From Eubacteriales bacterium (GTDB lineage Bacteria > Bacillota > Clostridia > Lachnospirales > Lachnospiraceae), in contig JAUNAK010000009.1 of assembly GCA_030527665.1 (NCBI GenBank), forward strand, positions 1 through 56,504: a DNA stretch of 56,504 nt. The letters run 5' to 3'. The notes under the pieces are model-generated. The model made no database searches, had not been told where the DNA came from, and saw nothing but the letters and a program-made list of their open reading frames with translations. Position 1 is the stretch's first letter; the number at the start of each line of letters is the position of its first letter. Below are positions 42,427 to 51,595 of the stretch, one piece after another. A program made the translations under genes and the position numbers.

Positions 42427-44180
42427 CAGTTATTTCCTCCTTTCGCTGTTTCTTTTTCGAATTCATCACGGGAGAGCTGGGATTCACAGATCTCACGGTA
42501 GGCAGGACAATGCAGGATCAGATCGCTGTGGGTTCCGTAACCGGCGGCTTTGCCGTCGTCCAGAACCAGAATGCGGTCGGCGCTTCGAACGGTGCTGACA
42601 CGCTGGGATACGAGAAAGACGGTGTGAAGTCCCGGCATGCTGCGGATCGATCGGCGAAGGGCGGCATCGGTTGCAAAATCCAGTGCAGAGGCGCTGTCGT
42701 CCAGAATCAGGATCTGCGGATCGCGGACAAGGGCGCGGGCGATGGTCAGACGCTGCCGCTGGCCGCCGGACAGGTTGCGTCCTTCCTGTTCCAGCTTATA
42801 GTCCAGACCTTCTGTTTTCTGTTCAACAAAATCCAGTGCCTGTGCAGCTGTAAGTGCCCGGCGGATCTCTTCATCGGAGGCATCCCGCTTGCCCCACTGC
42901 ATGTTTTGACGGATGGTTCCCTGAAACAGAACGGCTTTCTGCGGTACCATACCGATGGCTTCCCGAAGTTCCTTTTTGCGGATCGTACGGATATCCTGTC
43001 CGTTGACGGTGATGCTTCCGCTGTCCGGCAGATAAAAGCCGGGAAGCAGATTGACCAGCGTACTTTTGCCGGATCCGGTACCGCCGATGATGCCGACAGT
43101 AGTGCCGGCCGGAACATGGAAGCTGATATCGCTGAGGGCGGCATCGGCGCCTTCGGTATACCGGAAGGTAAGATGATCAAAGCTTACGGAAACACCATCG
43201 GGTGAAGACGGAAAGCTTTCGGTTCCTTCAGGAATATCATTCTGCATCTCGAAGATCGTATCCACGCGTTTCATGGATGCCATGGCACGGGACAAAAGGA
43301 TGATCAGATTGGCCAGTTTTACCAGCTCAGTCAGAATCAGGGACATGTAGTTGACAAGCGCAATGACAGCACCCTGTGTCAGCAGGCCGCTGTTGACCTG
43401 TGCGCCTCCGTACCAGAGCACACCGATAATTCCCAGATTGATAACGGCATAGGTCAGCGGGTTCAGAAGTGCGGTGATCTTTCCGGCAAAGATCTGTTTC
43501 CGGTACAGAGAAGCCACATGTCCGGAAAATTCTTCTTTCTCACTTTCCTGCCGGTTGAATGCACGTACAACACGAACTCCCAGCAGATTTTCACGGGTCT
43601 TCAGAAGAACCGTATCCAGCTGCTTCTGTACTTTCTGGTAGAGCGGCATGGTGATCTTCAGGATCAGTGCAACGATCAGGATCAGTACCGGAAGAACAAT
43701 GACAAAAACAATGGAAGTATGTACATCCACGGTAAAGGCCATGACAACGGCACCGAATACCACGAACGGGGAACGGAGAAACAGACGAAGAAACATGTTT
43801 ACACCGTTCTGCACGGTATTGATATCACTGGTCAAGCGTGTGATCAGGGTGGAGGTGCCGGTTTCATCGATCTGTCTCCAGGACAGTGTCTGCATATGAC
43901 GGAACAGGTCACCGCGGATGCGGGTACCGGTATCAACAGCTGCCTTGGCTGAGAAATACTGTGCGGTAACGGCAGCGGCAAGACCAATGACACCGAGGAG
44001 GATCAGCAGACCGCCGTCTTTCAGAATCGAAGAGGTGCTGCGGCTGGCAATTCCCACATCGATCATTCGTGCTACGATCAGAGGAACGATCAGTTCGAAG
44101 ATCGCCTCCAGCATTTTGAACAGAGGTGCAAGAATGGCTTCTTTCAGATCTTCTTTGAGATAAGCAATTAGTCGTTTCAT
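42426..44180 (-). CDS. ABC exporter subunit with degenerate nucleotide site
   Basis: The 584-residue partner has six membrane helices and an ATPase domain with Walker A GGTGSGKST, canonical signature LSGGQRQR, and Walker B LILDDSASALD, in which Asp replaces the catalytic Glu. That and VSQRVST in place of the H-loop His (Gln) mark the degenerate site of a heterodimeric exporter. The start at ATG 44178-44180 (MKRLIAYLK) has AAAGGA upstream; the open frame reaching to 44291 has no support. It is the first gene of a two-gene operon. Confidence 0.92.
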   Translation of the reverse strand: MKRLIAYLKEDLKEAILAPLFKMLEAIFELIVPLIVARMIDVGIASRSTSSILKDGGLLILLGVIGLAAAVTAQYFSAKAAVDTGTRIRGDLFRHMQTLSWRQIDETGTSTLITRLTSDINTVQNGVNMFLRLFLRSPFVVFGAVVMAFTVDVHTSIVFVIVLPVLILIVALILKITMPLYQKVQKQLDTVLLKTRENLLGVRVVRAFNRQESEKEEFSGHVASLYRKQIFAGKITALLNPLTYAVINLGIIGVLWYGGAQVNSGLLTQGAVIALVNYMSLILTELVKLANLIILLSRAMASMKRVDTIFEMQNDIPEGTESFPSSPDGVSVSFDHLTFRYTEGADAALSDISFHVPAGTTVGIIGGTGSGKSTLVNLLPGFYLPDSGSITVNGQDIRTIRKKELREAIGMVPQKAVLFQGTIRQNMQWGKRDASDEEIRRALTAAQALDFVEQKTEGLDYKLEQEGRNLSGGQRQRLTIARALVRDPQILILDDSASALDFATDAALRRSIRSMPGLHTVFLVSQRVSTVRSADRILVLDDGKAAGYGTHSDLILHCPAYREICESQLSRDEFEKETAKGGNN

Positions 44181-44242
44181 AAAAGAATCCTTTCTAAGAT
44201 TCAGGGTCAACAGGTACAGCGTTACTATACCGCAAATATAAT

Positions 44243-44283
44243 AAGAAAAGAAGCCCCCATCGCAGCTTGCGAAAGGGACTTCT
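44243..44283 (-). terminator. Terminator between folT and the ABC exporter genes
   Basis: On the minus strand AGAAGTCCC pairs with GGGGCTTCT (one G-U) with inner TCGCA/TGCGA, then a TTTTCTT tail. A second hairpin (CACGGA/TCCGTG with GCCC/GGGC) lies at 44289-44329. Otherwise the gap 44181-44453 shows no gene. Confidence 0.75.
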
Positions 44284-44453
44284 GTAATCACGGAAAATGG
44301 AGAAGACGCCCGAAAGGGCAGTATCCGTGCATATTATTCAGTTTTTTGATCAGGTCACATGTGCGAAACGTTTTCTGCATGGTTTTATGACTATGTGAAA
44401 ACGCTGCTCCCGCAGACGAATGATCTGCCGAAGGCGCAGGGACAGCTCCGGCT

Positions 44454-45008
44454 TTATGCAGGTGTCTGCGGCTTGGCTGAAAGAAATTCATCCAGAACAT
44501 GCACCTGCTTCAGAGCACGATGGATGATCAGAATCAGAGCGGTGTTGATCGGAATCATCAGGAGCTCTTTCGGAACACGGCCGATGAACATGGCCATAAA
44601 TTTGGTCATGTCACCCAGATAGCCGTACAGAATTGCCAGCATCAGTGTATTGAGGATCATGCCGACGATCAGACTGTACAGAGCGTTGGCAATGAGCATG
44701 CGAACAACGGTGATCTTTTTCTTGTGAAGCATAAGTCCGAAGATCACACCTCCGATTGCTGCGGTAATGGTAAAACCGGGGAAGAATGGACCTGTCGGTT
44801 TAACCAGATAGGCAACAATGTCGGAAAGTGCTCCGACGATGCCGCCTACGACCGGACCAAACAGTGTGCCGGCAACGGCGATCGGAATCATGGTGAACCG
44901 GATCTCCAGAGTCGGAGTGATCGGCACTTTCAAAAAGCCGAAGATGACAGCCATAGCCAAAAGCATAGCTGAGGTAGTGAGAATTTTGATGTTACTGAGT
45001 TTTCCCAT
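44454..45008 (-). CDS. folT: Folate ECF transporter substrate-binding subunit
   Basis: The 184-residue membrane protein has six hydrophobic segments. The N-terminal SAMLLAMAVIFGFLKVPITPTLEIRFTMIPIAVAGTLFGPVVGGIVGALSD contains the AxxxA-type ECF contact region, and PTGPFFPGFTITAAIGG is typical of FolT. It binds folate and uses the shared EcfA/A'/T module encoded elsewhere. A THF riboswitch in its leader (45071-45175) confirms the substrate. RBS GAGGAGG lies 10 bases before the ATG, probably controlled by the riboswitch. Confidence 0.93.
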   Translation of the reverse strand: MGKLSNIKILTTSAMLLAMAVIFGFLKVPITPTLEIRFTMIPIAVAGTLFGPVVGGIVGALSDIVAYLVKPTGPFFPGFTITAAIGGVIFGLMLHKKKITVVRMLIANALYSLIVGMILNTLMLAILYGYLGDMTKFMAMFIGRVPKELLMIPINTALILIIHRALKQVHVLDEFLSAKPQTPA

Positions 45009-45070
45009 AAAAAAATACCTCCTCTCGCAGAATTTGACTACAATAGGAGATATTACTCGTATCTTCTGTT

Positions 45071-45175
45071 GCAGCGGGAAGCGACTAGAGCATCGTAGAA
45101 TCGAAATACCTGATTCTTTCGTCCACCGGCAACTTCTCCATCCGATGACACTTAACGCGCTGAAGTCTACTCTGC
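45071..45175 (-). promoter_or_regulatory. Tetrahydrofolate (THF) riboswitch of folT
   Basis: Reading the minus strand, GCAGAGTAGA, GCGCGTTAAGTGTC, ATCGGATGG and GCCGGTGGACGAA occur in the order and spacing of the THF riboswitch core, with a distal hairpin (AGAATC...GATTCT) and a closing arm CCCGCTGC pairing with GCAG at the 5' end. Between it and folT lie AGATA/TATCT and a CTCCT that can pair with the AGGAG of the RBS, so control is likely at translation start. Confidence 0.9.
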
Positions 45176-45193
45176 ATGAATAGTTATGGCTTC

Positions 45194-45222
45194 AGTATAC
45201 GGAAAGACTATTCCATATGCAA
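45194..45222 (-). promoter_or_regulatory. Promoter of folT and its riboswitch
   Basis: On the minus strand TTGCAT (45217-45222), 17-base spacer, TATACT (45194-45199). Transcription would start about 12 bases before the riboswitch. Confidence 0.65.
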
Positions 45223-45409
45223 GTGGTGTTTGAGAAAATCAGAAGGTAAATTTCATAAAATAACAGGTTGATTATTTGTGCAGAATTCACAACTGCGGCT
45301 GTGCGCTTTGCAGCTGCCTTCTGGAACCGGGGAGAAAACCATTATATTCTGCTTCCTTGGTTTTCGGAAATATGATATGCTACAGGGTAGTGTGTTAAAG
45401 GAGACGAAT

Positions 45410-46297
45410 ATGGAAATCATAGAATATGTTCGAAAGCTGGACGAGGTGTTTCCTTTTGAAGTATTTCGAGTAACGATTTATAAAGGCGAGAAAAGCCGTC
45501 ATGATCAGCTGCACTGGCATCAGTACTGCGAGATCGCCCAGGTCCTTTCCGGAAGAGGCCATTATATTGTGAACGGAAACCGCTTTCAGGTACTGACCGG
45601 TGATATTGTTCTGTTCAACAATACAGAGATTCATGGATGGAAGCCGGACAGTGAAGAAATGACGCTGCTGGTCATGGTCTTTCCGATGGGGACATTGGCA
45701 CAGCCCCATGCGACTTTTGATCATGTGTATCTGGAGCCGTTTATGCAGAGCGGTTCGGAATTCTGCAACCGGATCGACAGAGATGAGGAGCTGGCATCGG
45801 TTATGCATGAAAAGATCCGGCAGATCGAAACGGAGTATCTGGAGAAAAAGCCGGCATGGATCATGATCGTAAAGGCGGAAGTTGCGGCGCTGCTTGGGCT
45901 GATCTACCGCTGTTATCTGAGCAGGGGAGCAGAATCGGAAAGGGAAAAAGTCCGGGTATCCGATAAAGGAAAAGCGGTGCAGCGTCTGGAGGAGGTTCTG
46001 CTGTATATCAATGAGCATTATGCGGAGAAGATCACTTTGAACCAGGCTGCAAAGATCGCCTGCATGAGTCCCAATTATTTCAGTTCCTATTTTAAGAAGA
46101 TCATCGGCATGGGATTTTCGGATTATCTGATTTCTCTGCGGCTGGAACGTGTGGAGGAAATGAGCAGAATCACCTCGATCAGTACAGAGCAGATCGCAAT
46201 GGCCTGCGGTTTCCGGAATATGTCCAATTTCTACCGGCTGCAGAAAAAACATGCTTTGCAAAAAAACGGGTCACAAACGGAGTTGACAGAAGAATGA
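45410..46297 (+). CDS. AraC-family transcriptional regulator
   Basis: The 295-residue protein has an N-terminal cupin sensor domain (LHWHQYCEIAQVLSGRGHYIVNGNRFQVLTGDIVLFNN) and a C-terminal double helix-turn-helix (about 200-285; ITLNQAAKIACMSPNYFSSYFKKIIGMGFSDYLISLRLERV, then IAMACGFRNMSNFYRLQKK). AraC proteins of this type usually activate sugar genes. ATG 45410 is chosen for its AAAGGAG. Its neighbours are not sugar genes, so the target is unclear. Its stop codon overlaps the next start by four bases. Confidence 0.92.
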   Translation: MEIIEYVRKLDEVFPFEVFRVTIYKGEKSRHDQLHWHQYCEIAQVLSGRGHYIVNGNRFQVLTGDIVLFNNTEIHGWKPDSEEMTLLVMVFPMGTLAQPHATFDHVYLEPFMQSGSEFCNRIDRDEELASVMHEKIRQIETEYLEKKPAWIMIVKAEVAALLGLIYRCYLSRGAESEREKVRVSDKGKAVQRLEEVLLYINEHYAEKITLNQAAKIACMSPNYFSSYFKKIIGMGFSDYLISLRLERVEEMSRITSISTEQIAMACGFRNMSNFYRLQKKHALQKNGSQTELTEE

Positions 46298-46818
46298 AAA
46301 AATTTGTAAATAAATATTTATACACACCGGAGATCGCCCGAACGGCAATTCTGATCTGGTGGTGGAATAAGTACAGAGCAATGCTGCTGATCTGCATCGG
46401 AATGCTGGCGGGATTCGGATGTACGGCTCTGCTCCGCAGGGATGCGGCATGGCTGATTCCCGGAAGTCTGGGCATCTTCGGGATACTGATGTTTCTTGTG
46501 CGTGCTCTGCAGGCTGTTCGTCAGGAGCAGAACAAGGTGCAGAAGGCGTTTCATGTGTCAGCACCGATGATGCGCGTGGAACTGGGAGAAGAGATCCGTA
46601 CGGTGGTCAGCAACTCCAGAAGTCAGGTATCTCCGGCGCAGCTGGTCGGATACAGGGAGACAAAGGAACTGCTGATTCTGCTGCTCCGGGGAAATATGAC
46701 CCTTCCTTTAAAAAAGGATGCTTTCGAAAAGGGAACGGCGGAAGAATGCAAAACCTGGGCAGAGTCTGTTATTGCTGACAATAAAAAGGCAGAGAAAACC
46801 GGCCGTGCCGGCAGATAA
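46294..46818 (+). CDS. YcxB-like membrane protein
   Basis: The 174-residue protein has two membrane helices (AMLLICIGMLAGFGCTALL and WLIPGSLGIFGILMFLVRAL) followed by a soluble domain of about 90 residues. The end of that domain, ELLILLLRGNMTLPLKKDAFEKGTAEE, resembles the YcxB-like domain. Function is unknown. The ATGA overlap with the araC gene suggests co-translation; ylmH follows at 21 bases. Confidence 0.6.
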   Translation: MKKFVNKYLYTPEIARTAILIWWWNKYRAMLLICIGMLAGFGCTALLRRDAAWLIPGSLGIFGILMFLVRALQAVRQEQNKVQKAFHVSAPMMRVELGEEIRTVVSNSRSQVSPAQLVGYRETKELLILLLRGNMTLPLKKDAFEKGTAEECKTWAESVIADNKKAEKTGRAGR

Positions 46819-46839
46819 AGCGGAACGGAGAAATTGTTT

Positions 46840-47601
46840 ATGGATGAACGCATGAAGATCAGAAAACGTTTCCTCGATCAGTACGAACGAGCCTTTCGGA
46901 ATAATCAGTTCTGTTTTACGGATTTTCTTGCTCCGGCAGATTCTTCCGAGCTGCTTGGTATGGTGCAGCGGGGCGAGATTCCTGCGTCTTATGTAACGCT
47001 GGATGGCGGATATGAGGGAGCGGAACGGGTGATCGCCCGTTTCGGTTCGGATGCCGAATACGGCTGGGAGGAACCGTTTGATCTTGTGATTCTGAAGATC
47101 TCACCGCTGAATGAAAAATTCGGCGAGAATCTGAGCCACAGAGACTATCTGGGAAGTCTGATGGCACTGCAGGTGGAACGGGATACCATCGGAGATATCC
47201 GGGTCCGGGGGAAAGAAGCCTGGATCTTTGTACTGGATAGAATGGCTTCCTATATAACAGACAATCTGGAATCCGTCCGGCACACCCATGTGCGAGTGGA
47301 AAAGGTACAGGCACTTCCGGAGGATGCGGATGTGCATCTGGAGGAATGTGAGATGATCGTTCCGTCGGAACGGATCGATGTGATCGTGTCCCGACTGGTA
47401 AATGCCTCCCGGTCCAAAACCGCTGAATTATTCCGCACACAGAAGATCATGGTCAACGGGCGGCTGATGGAGAATTACAGCGGGCAGCTGAAAGAGGGCG
47501 ATGTTCTGTCCATTCGCGGCTGGGGCAAGGTGATCTACGATGGGGTAACGGCCAGAACAAGAAAAGACAACATTCGTATTCATTTACGGAAGTATGTATG
47601 A
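46840..47601 (+). CDS. ylmH: YlmH-type S4-domain RNA-binding protein
   Basis: The protein of about 253 residues has an N-terminal alpha/beta region (TDFLAPADSSELLGMV...YVTLDGGYEGAERVIARF), a middle domain (HRDYLGSLMALQVERDTIGDIRV) and a C-terminal S4 RNA-binding domain (RIDVIVSRLVNASRSKTAELFRTQKIMVNGRL). The family is linked to ribosome quality control and, by location in other Firmicutes, to division genes; here it is away from the division cluster. ATG 46840 is preferred over TTG 46834, with CGGAG 9 bases upstream. Confidence 0.9.
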   Translation: MDERMKIRKRFLDQYERAFRNNQFCFTDFLAPADSSELLGMVQRGEIPASYVTLDGGYEGAERVIARFGSDAEYGWEEPFDLVILKISPLNEKFGENLSHRDYLGSLMALQVERDTIGDIRVRGKEAWIFVLDRMASYITDNLESVRHTHVRVEKVQALPEDADVHLEECEMIVPSERIDVIVSRLVNASRSKTAELFRTQKIMVNGRLMENYSGQLKEGDVLSIRGWGKVIYDGVTARTRKDNIRIHLRKYV

Positions 47602-47617
47602 TGCAGGGGGCGGAAAT

Positions 47618-49369
47618 ATGAAAAGAGTACTGCTTGCTGCAGTCAATGCAAAATATATCCATTCCAATCCGGCAGTCCGATATCTGGCTGCCTATGCGGC
47701 GGCGCATGTTCCTGCTGTGGCGGAGGGGCAGACAGAGGTACTGGTTCGGGAATATACAATAAATCAGCAAATGGAGCAGATCATGGCTGACATCTATCGG
47801 GCAGAACCGGAGATGATAGGCTTTTCCTGTTATATATGGAATATGAATGCAGTCGGACACCTGGTCCGCAATCTGCATCTGATCCTGCCGGAGGTTCCGA
47901 TCTGGCTGGGAGGACCGGAAGTGTCCTACGATGCCGATAAGATCCTTCGGGAATATCCGGAAGTAACGGGGATCATGGAAGGTGAGGGTGAGAAGACCTT
48001 CGCGCAGCTGCTGGAAGCCTATGGAGCTGTCGGTGACGGAATCGCCGATCTCACCGGTGTAAAGGGAATCACTTATCGTCATCCGTTTACCGGAGACATC
48101 TGCATCCATGAGCCGCAGGAGATCCTGGATCTGGATGAGGTGCCGTTTTTTTACAGGGATCTTCCCGCCGGGACCTTTTCCAACCGGGTGGTCTATTATG
48201 AAAGCAGCAGAGGCTGTCCGTTCCGGTGCAGTTACTGCCTGTCCTCCATCGACAAAAAGGTGCGTTTCCGGAATACGGAGCTGGTAAAGAAAGAACTGCA
48301 GTTTTTCCTGGATGCTAATGTGCCGCAGGTCAAATTTGTGGATCGTACCTTCAACTGCGATTATAAGCATGCGGCTGGAATATGGGAGTACATTCGGGAA
48401 CACGACAACGGAATTACCAATTTTCATTTTGAGATCGCAGCGGATCTGCTGACGGAAGAAGAACTGGATCTGCTGGCGACTCTTCGACCGGGACAGGTGC
48501 AGCTGGAGATCGGTGTGCAGTCTGCCAATTCGGATACGATCCATGCGATCGACCGCGTGATGGATCTGGACCATCTGCGTGCAGTGGTTGCACGTATCAG
48601 GAAAGGAAGAAATATTCACCAGCATCTGGATCTGATCATTGGTCTTCCGGAAGAAGGTATGGAAAGCTTTGCCCGATCCTTTGATGCAGTCTATGCGATG
48701 GAACCGGATCAGTTCCAGGTGGGATTTCTGAAGGTGCTGAAGGGATCGGCGATGTACCATAGGGCAAAGGAATATGGAATCGTCTATCGGCAGGACGCAC
48801 CGTATGAGGTGCTGGCAACCAACTGGATGGATTACAGTGAGATCCTTCGCTTAAAGGGTATAGAAGAGATGGTAGAGGTCTACTACAACAGCTGCCAGTT
48901 TACCCATACCATGCAGCTGCTGACCGAAAGCGGCGAAAGTCCGTTTCTGCTGTATCAGAAGCTGGCGGATTATTATGAGGATAACGGGCTGAACGAGCGA
49001 AGTCATTCCCGTATGGATCGTTTCCGGATCCTGCGGGATTTCGCTGTGCAGGTACTGGCTGTTCCGACGGGAGAGATCGAAGCGGTACTGCTGTATGATC
49101 TGTATCTGCGGGAAAACAGCCGTTCCCGTCCGGCATGGGCACCGGATCCCTCCCGGGGAAAAGCTATTTTCAAGGAGTATTTCCGGGAACTTTGCGGCGA
49201 CAAGGTGGATCATCGGATGCTGCATGGTGAGGTGCTGGATACCGACCCGGCAGGATTCGGCGGAGAGGGTCCCTGGTATGTGGTGTTTGATTATAGAAGG
49301 CGTGATCCGTTGTCGGGAAATGCATTTGTGCATGTGATCGAGCCGATACGAACAGAAGGCAGGGAATGA
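47618..49369 (+). CDS. B12-binding-domain radical SAM protein (DUF4080 type)
   Basis: The 583-residue protein has an N-terminal Rossmann-like cobalamin-binding domain (EMIGFSCYIWNMNAVGHL; IWLGGPEVSYDADKIL), a radical SAM barrel with the 4Fe-4S cysteines Cys200, Cys204 and Cys207 (SRGCPFRCSYC), and a C-terminal DUF4080-like region ending in YVVFDYRRRDPLSGNAFVHVI. The typical DxHxxG base-off His is not obvious in the N-domain, so B12 may not bind in the usual way. The substrate is unknown. ATG 47618 follows AGGGGGCGG. Confidence 0.85.
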   Translation: MKRVLLAAVNAKYIHSNPAVRYLAAYAAAHVPAVAEGQTEVLVREYTINQQMEQIMADIYRAEPEMIGFSCYIWNMNAVGHLVRNLHLILPEVPIWLGGPEVSYDADKILREYPEVTGIMEGEGEKTFAQLLEAYGAVGDGIADLTGVKGITYRHPFTGDICIHEPQEILDLDEVPFFYRDLPAGTFSNRVVYYESSRGCPFRCSYCLSSIDKKVRFRNTELVKKELQFFLDANVPQVKFVDRTFNCDYKHAAGIWEYIREHDNGITNFHFEIAADLLTEEELDLLATLRPGQVQLEIGVQSANSDTIHAIDRVMDLDHLRAVVARIRKGRNIHQHLDLIIGLPEEGMESFARSFDAVYAMEPDQFQVGFLKVLKGSAMYHRAKEYGIVYRQDAPYEVLATNWMDYSEILRLKGIEEMVEVYYNSCQFTHTMQLLTESGESPFLLYQKLADYYEDNGLNERSHSRMDRFRILRDFAVQVLAVPTGEIEAVLLYDLYLRENSRSRPAWAPDPSRGKAIFKEYFRELCGDKVDHRMLHGEVLDTDPAGFGGEGPWYVVFDYRRRDPLSGNAFVHVIEPIRTEGRE

Positions 49370-49458
49370 CTGCTGCCTGTAACTTTATAAAAACTTCATA
49401 TGAATGTCTGAAGCAGATGCTTTTGTACAAATAAATAAGAAATAGAAAGTGTGTAAAA

Positions 49459-50829
49459 ATGGATAATAAGAAAAAAACGATCTGGGAAACTGCCGATCCG
49501 TCTGCGCTGGAAGCTTTCTGCGCTGATTACAGAAATTTTCTGTCTGCCTGCAAGACTGAGCGGGAATGTGTAGCTGCAATGACTGCTGAATTGAAGGAAG
49601 CGGGGGCAAAGTCTCTGGCAGAGGTAATTGCCGAAGGCGGCAGCCTGCAGGCCGGTGATGTGGTATATGCGGATATGATGAAAAAATCCCTGGTAGTATA
49701 CCGGATCGGTACAAGACCGCTGACAGACGGCTTCCGTTTCCTCGGTGCGCATATCGATTCTCCGCGTATGGATCTGAAACAGAATCCGCTGTATGAGGAT
49801 ACCGATCTGGCACTTCTGGAGACGCATTATTACGGCGGAATCAAAAAATACCAGTGGGTAGCAGTTCCGCTTGCTCTGCATGGTGTTGTAGTCAAAAAAG
49901 ACGGTACCGCAGTGGATGTCTGTATCGGTGAGAAGCCGGAGGATCCGGTCTTCGGTGTCAGCGATCTGCTGATCCACCTCTCCGGAAAACAGATGGAGAA
50001 GAATGCAGCCACGGTGATCGAAGGTGAAAATCTGAACGTGCTTGTCGGAAGCAAACCGCTGAGCGGCGAAGAGAAGCAGGCGGTAAAGGCAAATGTGCTT
50101 GCACTTCTGAAAGAGCAGTACGGCATCGAGGAAGCGGATTTTATATCTGCGGAGATCGAGGTCGTACCGGCAGGTCCGGCAAGGGAATACGGCTTTGACA
50201 GGAGCATGATCATGGGCTACGGACAGGATGACCGTGTCTGTGCCTATCCGTCCTTCCGTGCATTGATGGATGTAAAGGATCCGGAATATACCAGTGTCTG
50301 CCTGCTGACAGATAAGGAGGAGATCGGAAGCGTCGGAGCAACCGGAATGCATTCCCGTTTCTTTGAGAACAGTCTTGCGGAAGTGATGAATATCCTCGGC
50401 TGCTACAGTGAACTGGAACTGCGCCGTGTATTGACAAGATCCAAAGTACTTTCCTCGGATGTCAGTGCCGCTTTTGATCCGAATTATCCGGAAGTGATGG
50501 AGAAAAACAACTGCGCATATCTGGGAAGAGGTCCGGTATTCAACAAATACACCGGTTCCAGAGGAAAATCCGGTTCCAACGATGCCAATGCGGAGTACAT
50601 CGGTTTTCTGCGCGGACTGATGGATAGAGATTCCATTACCTTCCAGACCTCCGAGCTTGGAAAGGTCGATGCCGGCGGCGGCGGAACCATCGCCTATATT
50701 CTGGCAAATCTGGGACTGGAGGTCATTGATTTCGGTGTAGCGGTACTGAACATGCATGCACCCTACGAGATCACCAGCAAGGCGGATGTATACGAGACCT
50801 ATCGCGCATACAAGACCTTCCTGAAGTAA
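49459..50829 (+). CDS. M18-family aminopeptidase
   Basis: The 456-residue cytosolic metalloaminopeptidase cuts N-terminal residues from peptides. Zinc-site blocks are LGAHIDSPRMDLK (His, Asp), CLLTDKEEIGSVGATGMHS (Asp, Glu-Glu) and the closing MHAPYEITSKADVYETYRAYKTFL (His), as in aminopeptidase I/ApeA. The long insert with GGIKKYQWVAVPLALHGVVV is normal for M18. The start ATG 49459 has only a weak RBS. greA follows at 26 bases. Confidence 0.93.
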   Translation: MDNKKKTIWETADPSALEAFCADYRNFLSACKTERECVAAMTAELKEAGAKSLAEVIAEGGSLQAGDVVYADMMKKSLVVYRIGTRPLTDGFRFLGAHIDSPRMDLKQNPLYEDTDLALLETHYYGGIKKYQWVAVPLALHGVVVKKDGTAVDVCIGEKPEDPVFGVSDLLIHLSGKQMEKNAATVIEGENLNVLVGSKPLSGEEKQAVKANVLALLKEQYGIEEADFISAEIEVVPAGPAREYGFDRSMIMGYGQDDRVCAYPSFRALMDVKDPEYTSVCLLTDKEEIGSVGATGMHSRFFENSLAEVMNILGCYSELELRRVLTRSKVLSSDVSAAFDPNYPEVMEKNNCAYLGRGPVFNKYTGSRGKSGSNDANAEYIGFLRGLMDRDSITFQTSELGKVDAGGGGTIAYILANLGLEVIDFGVAVLNMHAPYEITSKADVYETYRAYKTFLK

Positions 50830-50855
50830 AAGACAGGCTATAAGGAGCTATTGAC

Positions 50856-51359
50856 ATGTACGATAAACTGACCAAAAGCGATATTGAAAAGCTGCAGGAG
50901 GAGATCGATCACCGCAAACTGGTAGTACGTCCCAAGATCTTGAAAGAGGTACAGGAGGCCCGTGCACAGGGCGATCTGAGCGAGAATTTCGAATACTATG
51001 CAGCCAGAAAGGCCAAGGGTGAGAACGACCGTCGGATCCGTTATCTGGAGAATATGATCAACACGGCAATCATTGTGGAGGATCATTCTGCAGAAGATGA
51101 AGTGGGACTGAACAAAAAGGTCACCGTGCGTTTCGAAGATGAGGATGAAGTAGAGGTATATAAGATCGTAACCTCTGTTCGTGCGGATTCACTGGAAGGC
51201 AGGATCACACCGAATTCTCCTCTGGGCAAGGCATTGATGCGGCGGAAAGTCGGAGATGTCTGCCGGGTGAAAGTAAACGAGCAGTTTTCCTATAATGTGA
51301 TCATTGAAAAAATTGAAAATACAGGGGAAGAGGAGACGGATAAGATCCGGACCTTCTGA
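50856..51359 (+). CDS. greA: Transcription elongation factor GreA
   Basis: The 167-residue protein has the N-terminal coiled coil with the catalytic tip GDLSENFEYYAARKAKGE (Asp and Glu that stimulate RNA cleavage in backtracked polymerase) and a C-terminal FKBP-like domain. Some divergence at the tip (NFEY for NAEY) and a slightly long C-terminus are noted. RBS AAGGAG is good. A strong terminator follows immediately. Confidence 0.93.
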   Translation: MYDKLTKSDIEKLQEEIDHRKLVVRPKILKEVQEARAQGDLSENFEYYAARKAKGENDRRIRYLENMINTAIIVEDHSAEDEVGLNKKVTVRFEDEDEVEVYKIVTSVRADSLEGRITPNSPLGKALMRRKVGDVCRVKVNEQFSYNVIIEKIENTGEEETDKIRTF

Positions 51360-51363
51360 TCCG

Positions 51364-51405
51364 AAAGGCGGCAGAAAGGCGGATCGGTCGGACTGCCGCC
51401 TTTTT
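51364..51405 (+). terminator. Terminator after greA
   Basis: AAAGGCGGCAG (51364-51374) pairs with CTGCCGCCTTT (51393-51403), with five T. The first arm is partly repeated in the loop (AAAGGCGG at 51375). Confidence 0.88.
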
Positions 51406-51528
51406 CAAATTCGGTGCCTTGAATTTTCAGAAAAAAGATTCCGATCGTATGAAAACGCAGATTCCGCCGCAGGATTCGTAAATAAAATGTAAATTCGTGA
51501 AAAAAGAATGAAATCAAAAGCGGCTTTA

Positions 51529-51557
51529 TTGACTTTAAAAAAGGGAAGGGGCATACT
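51529..51557 (+). promoter_or_regulatory. Sigma-A promoter of ftsH
   Basis: TTGACT (51529-51534), 17-base spacer, CATACT (51552-51557). It lies about 40 bases before the GTG start. Confidence 0.55.
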
Positions 51558-51595
51558 GAGTAACAATTACATCAAAAATATGAGGAGGATATCGC

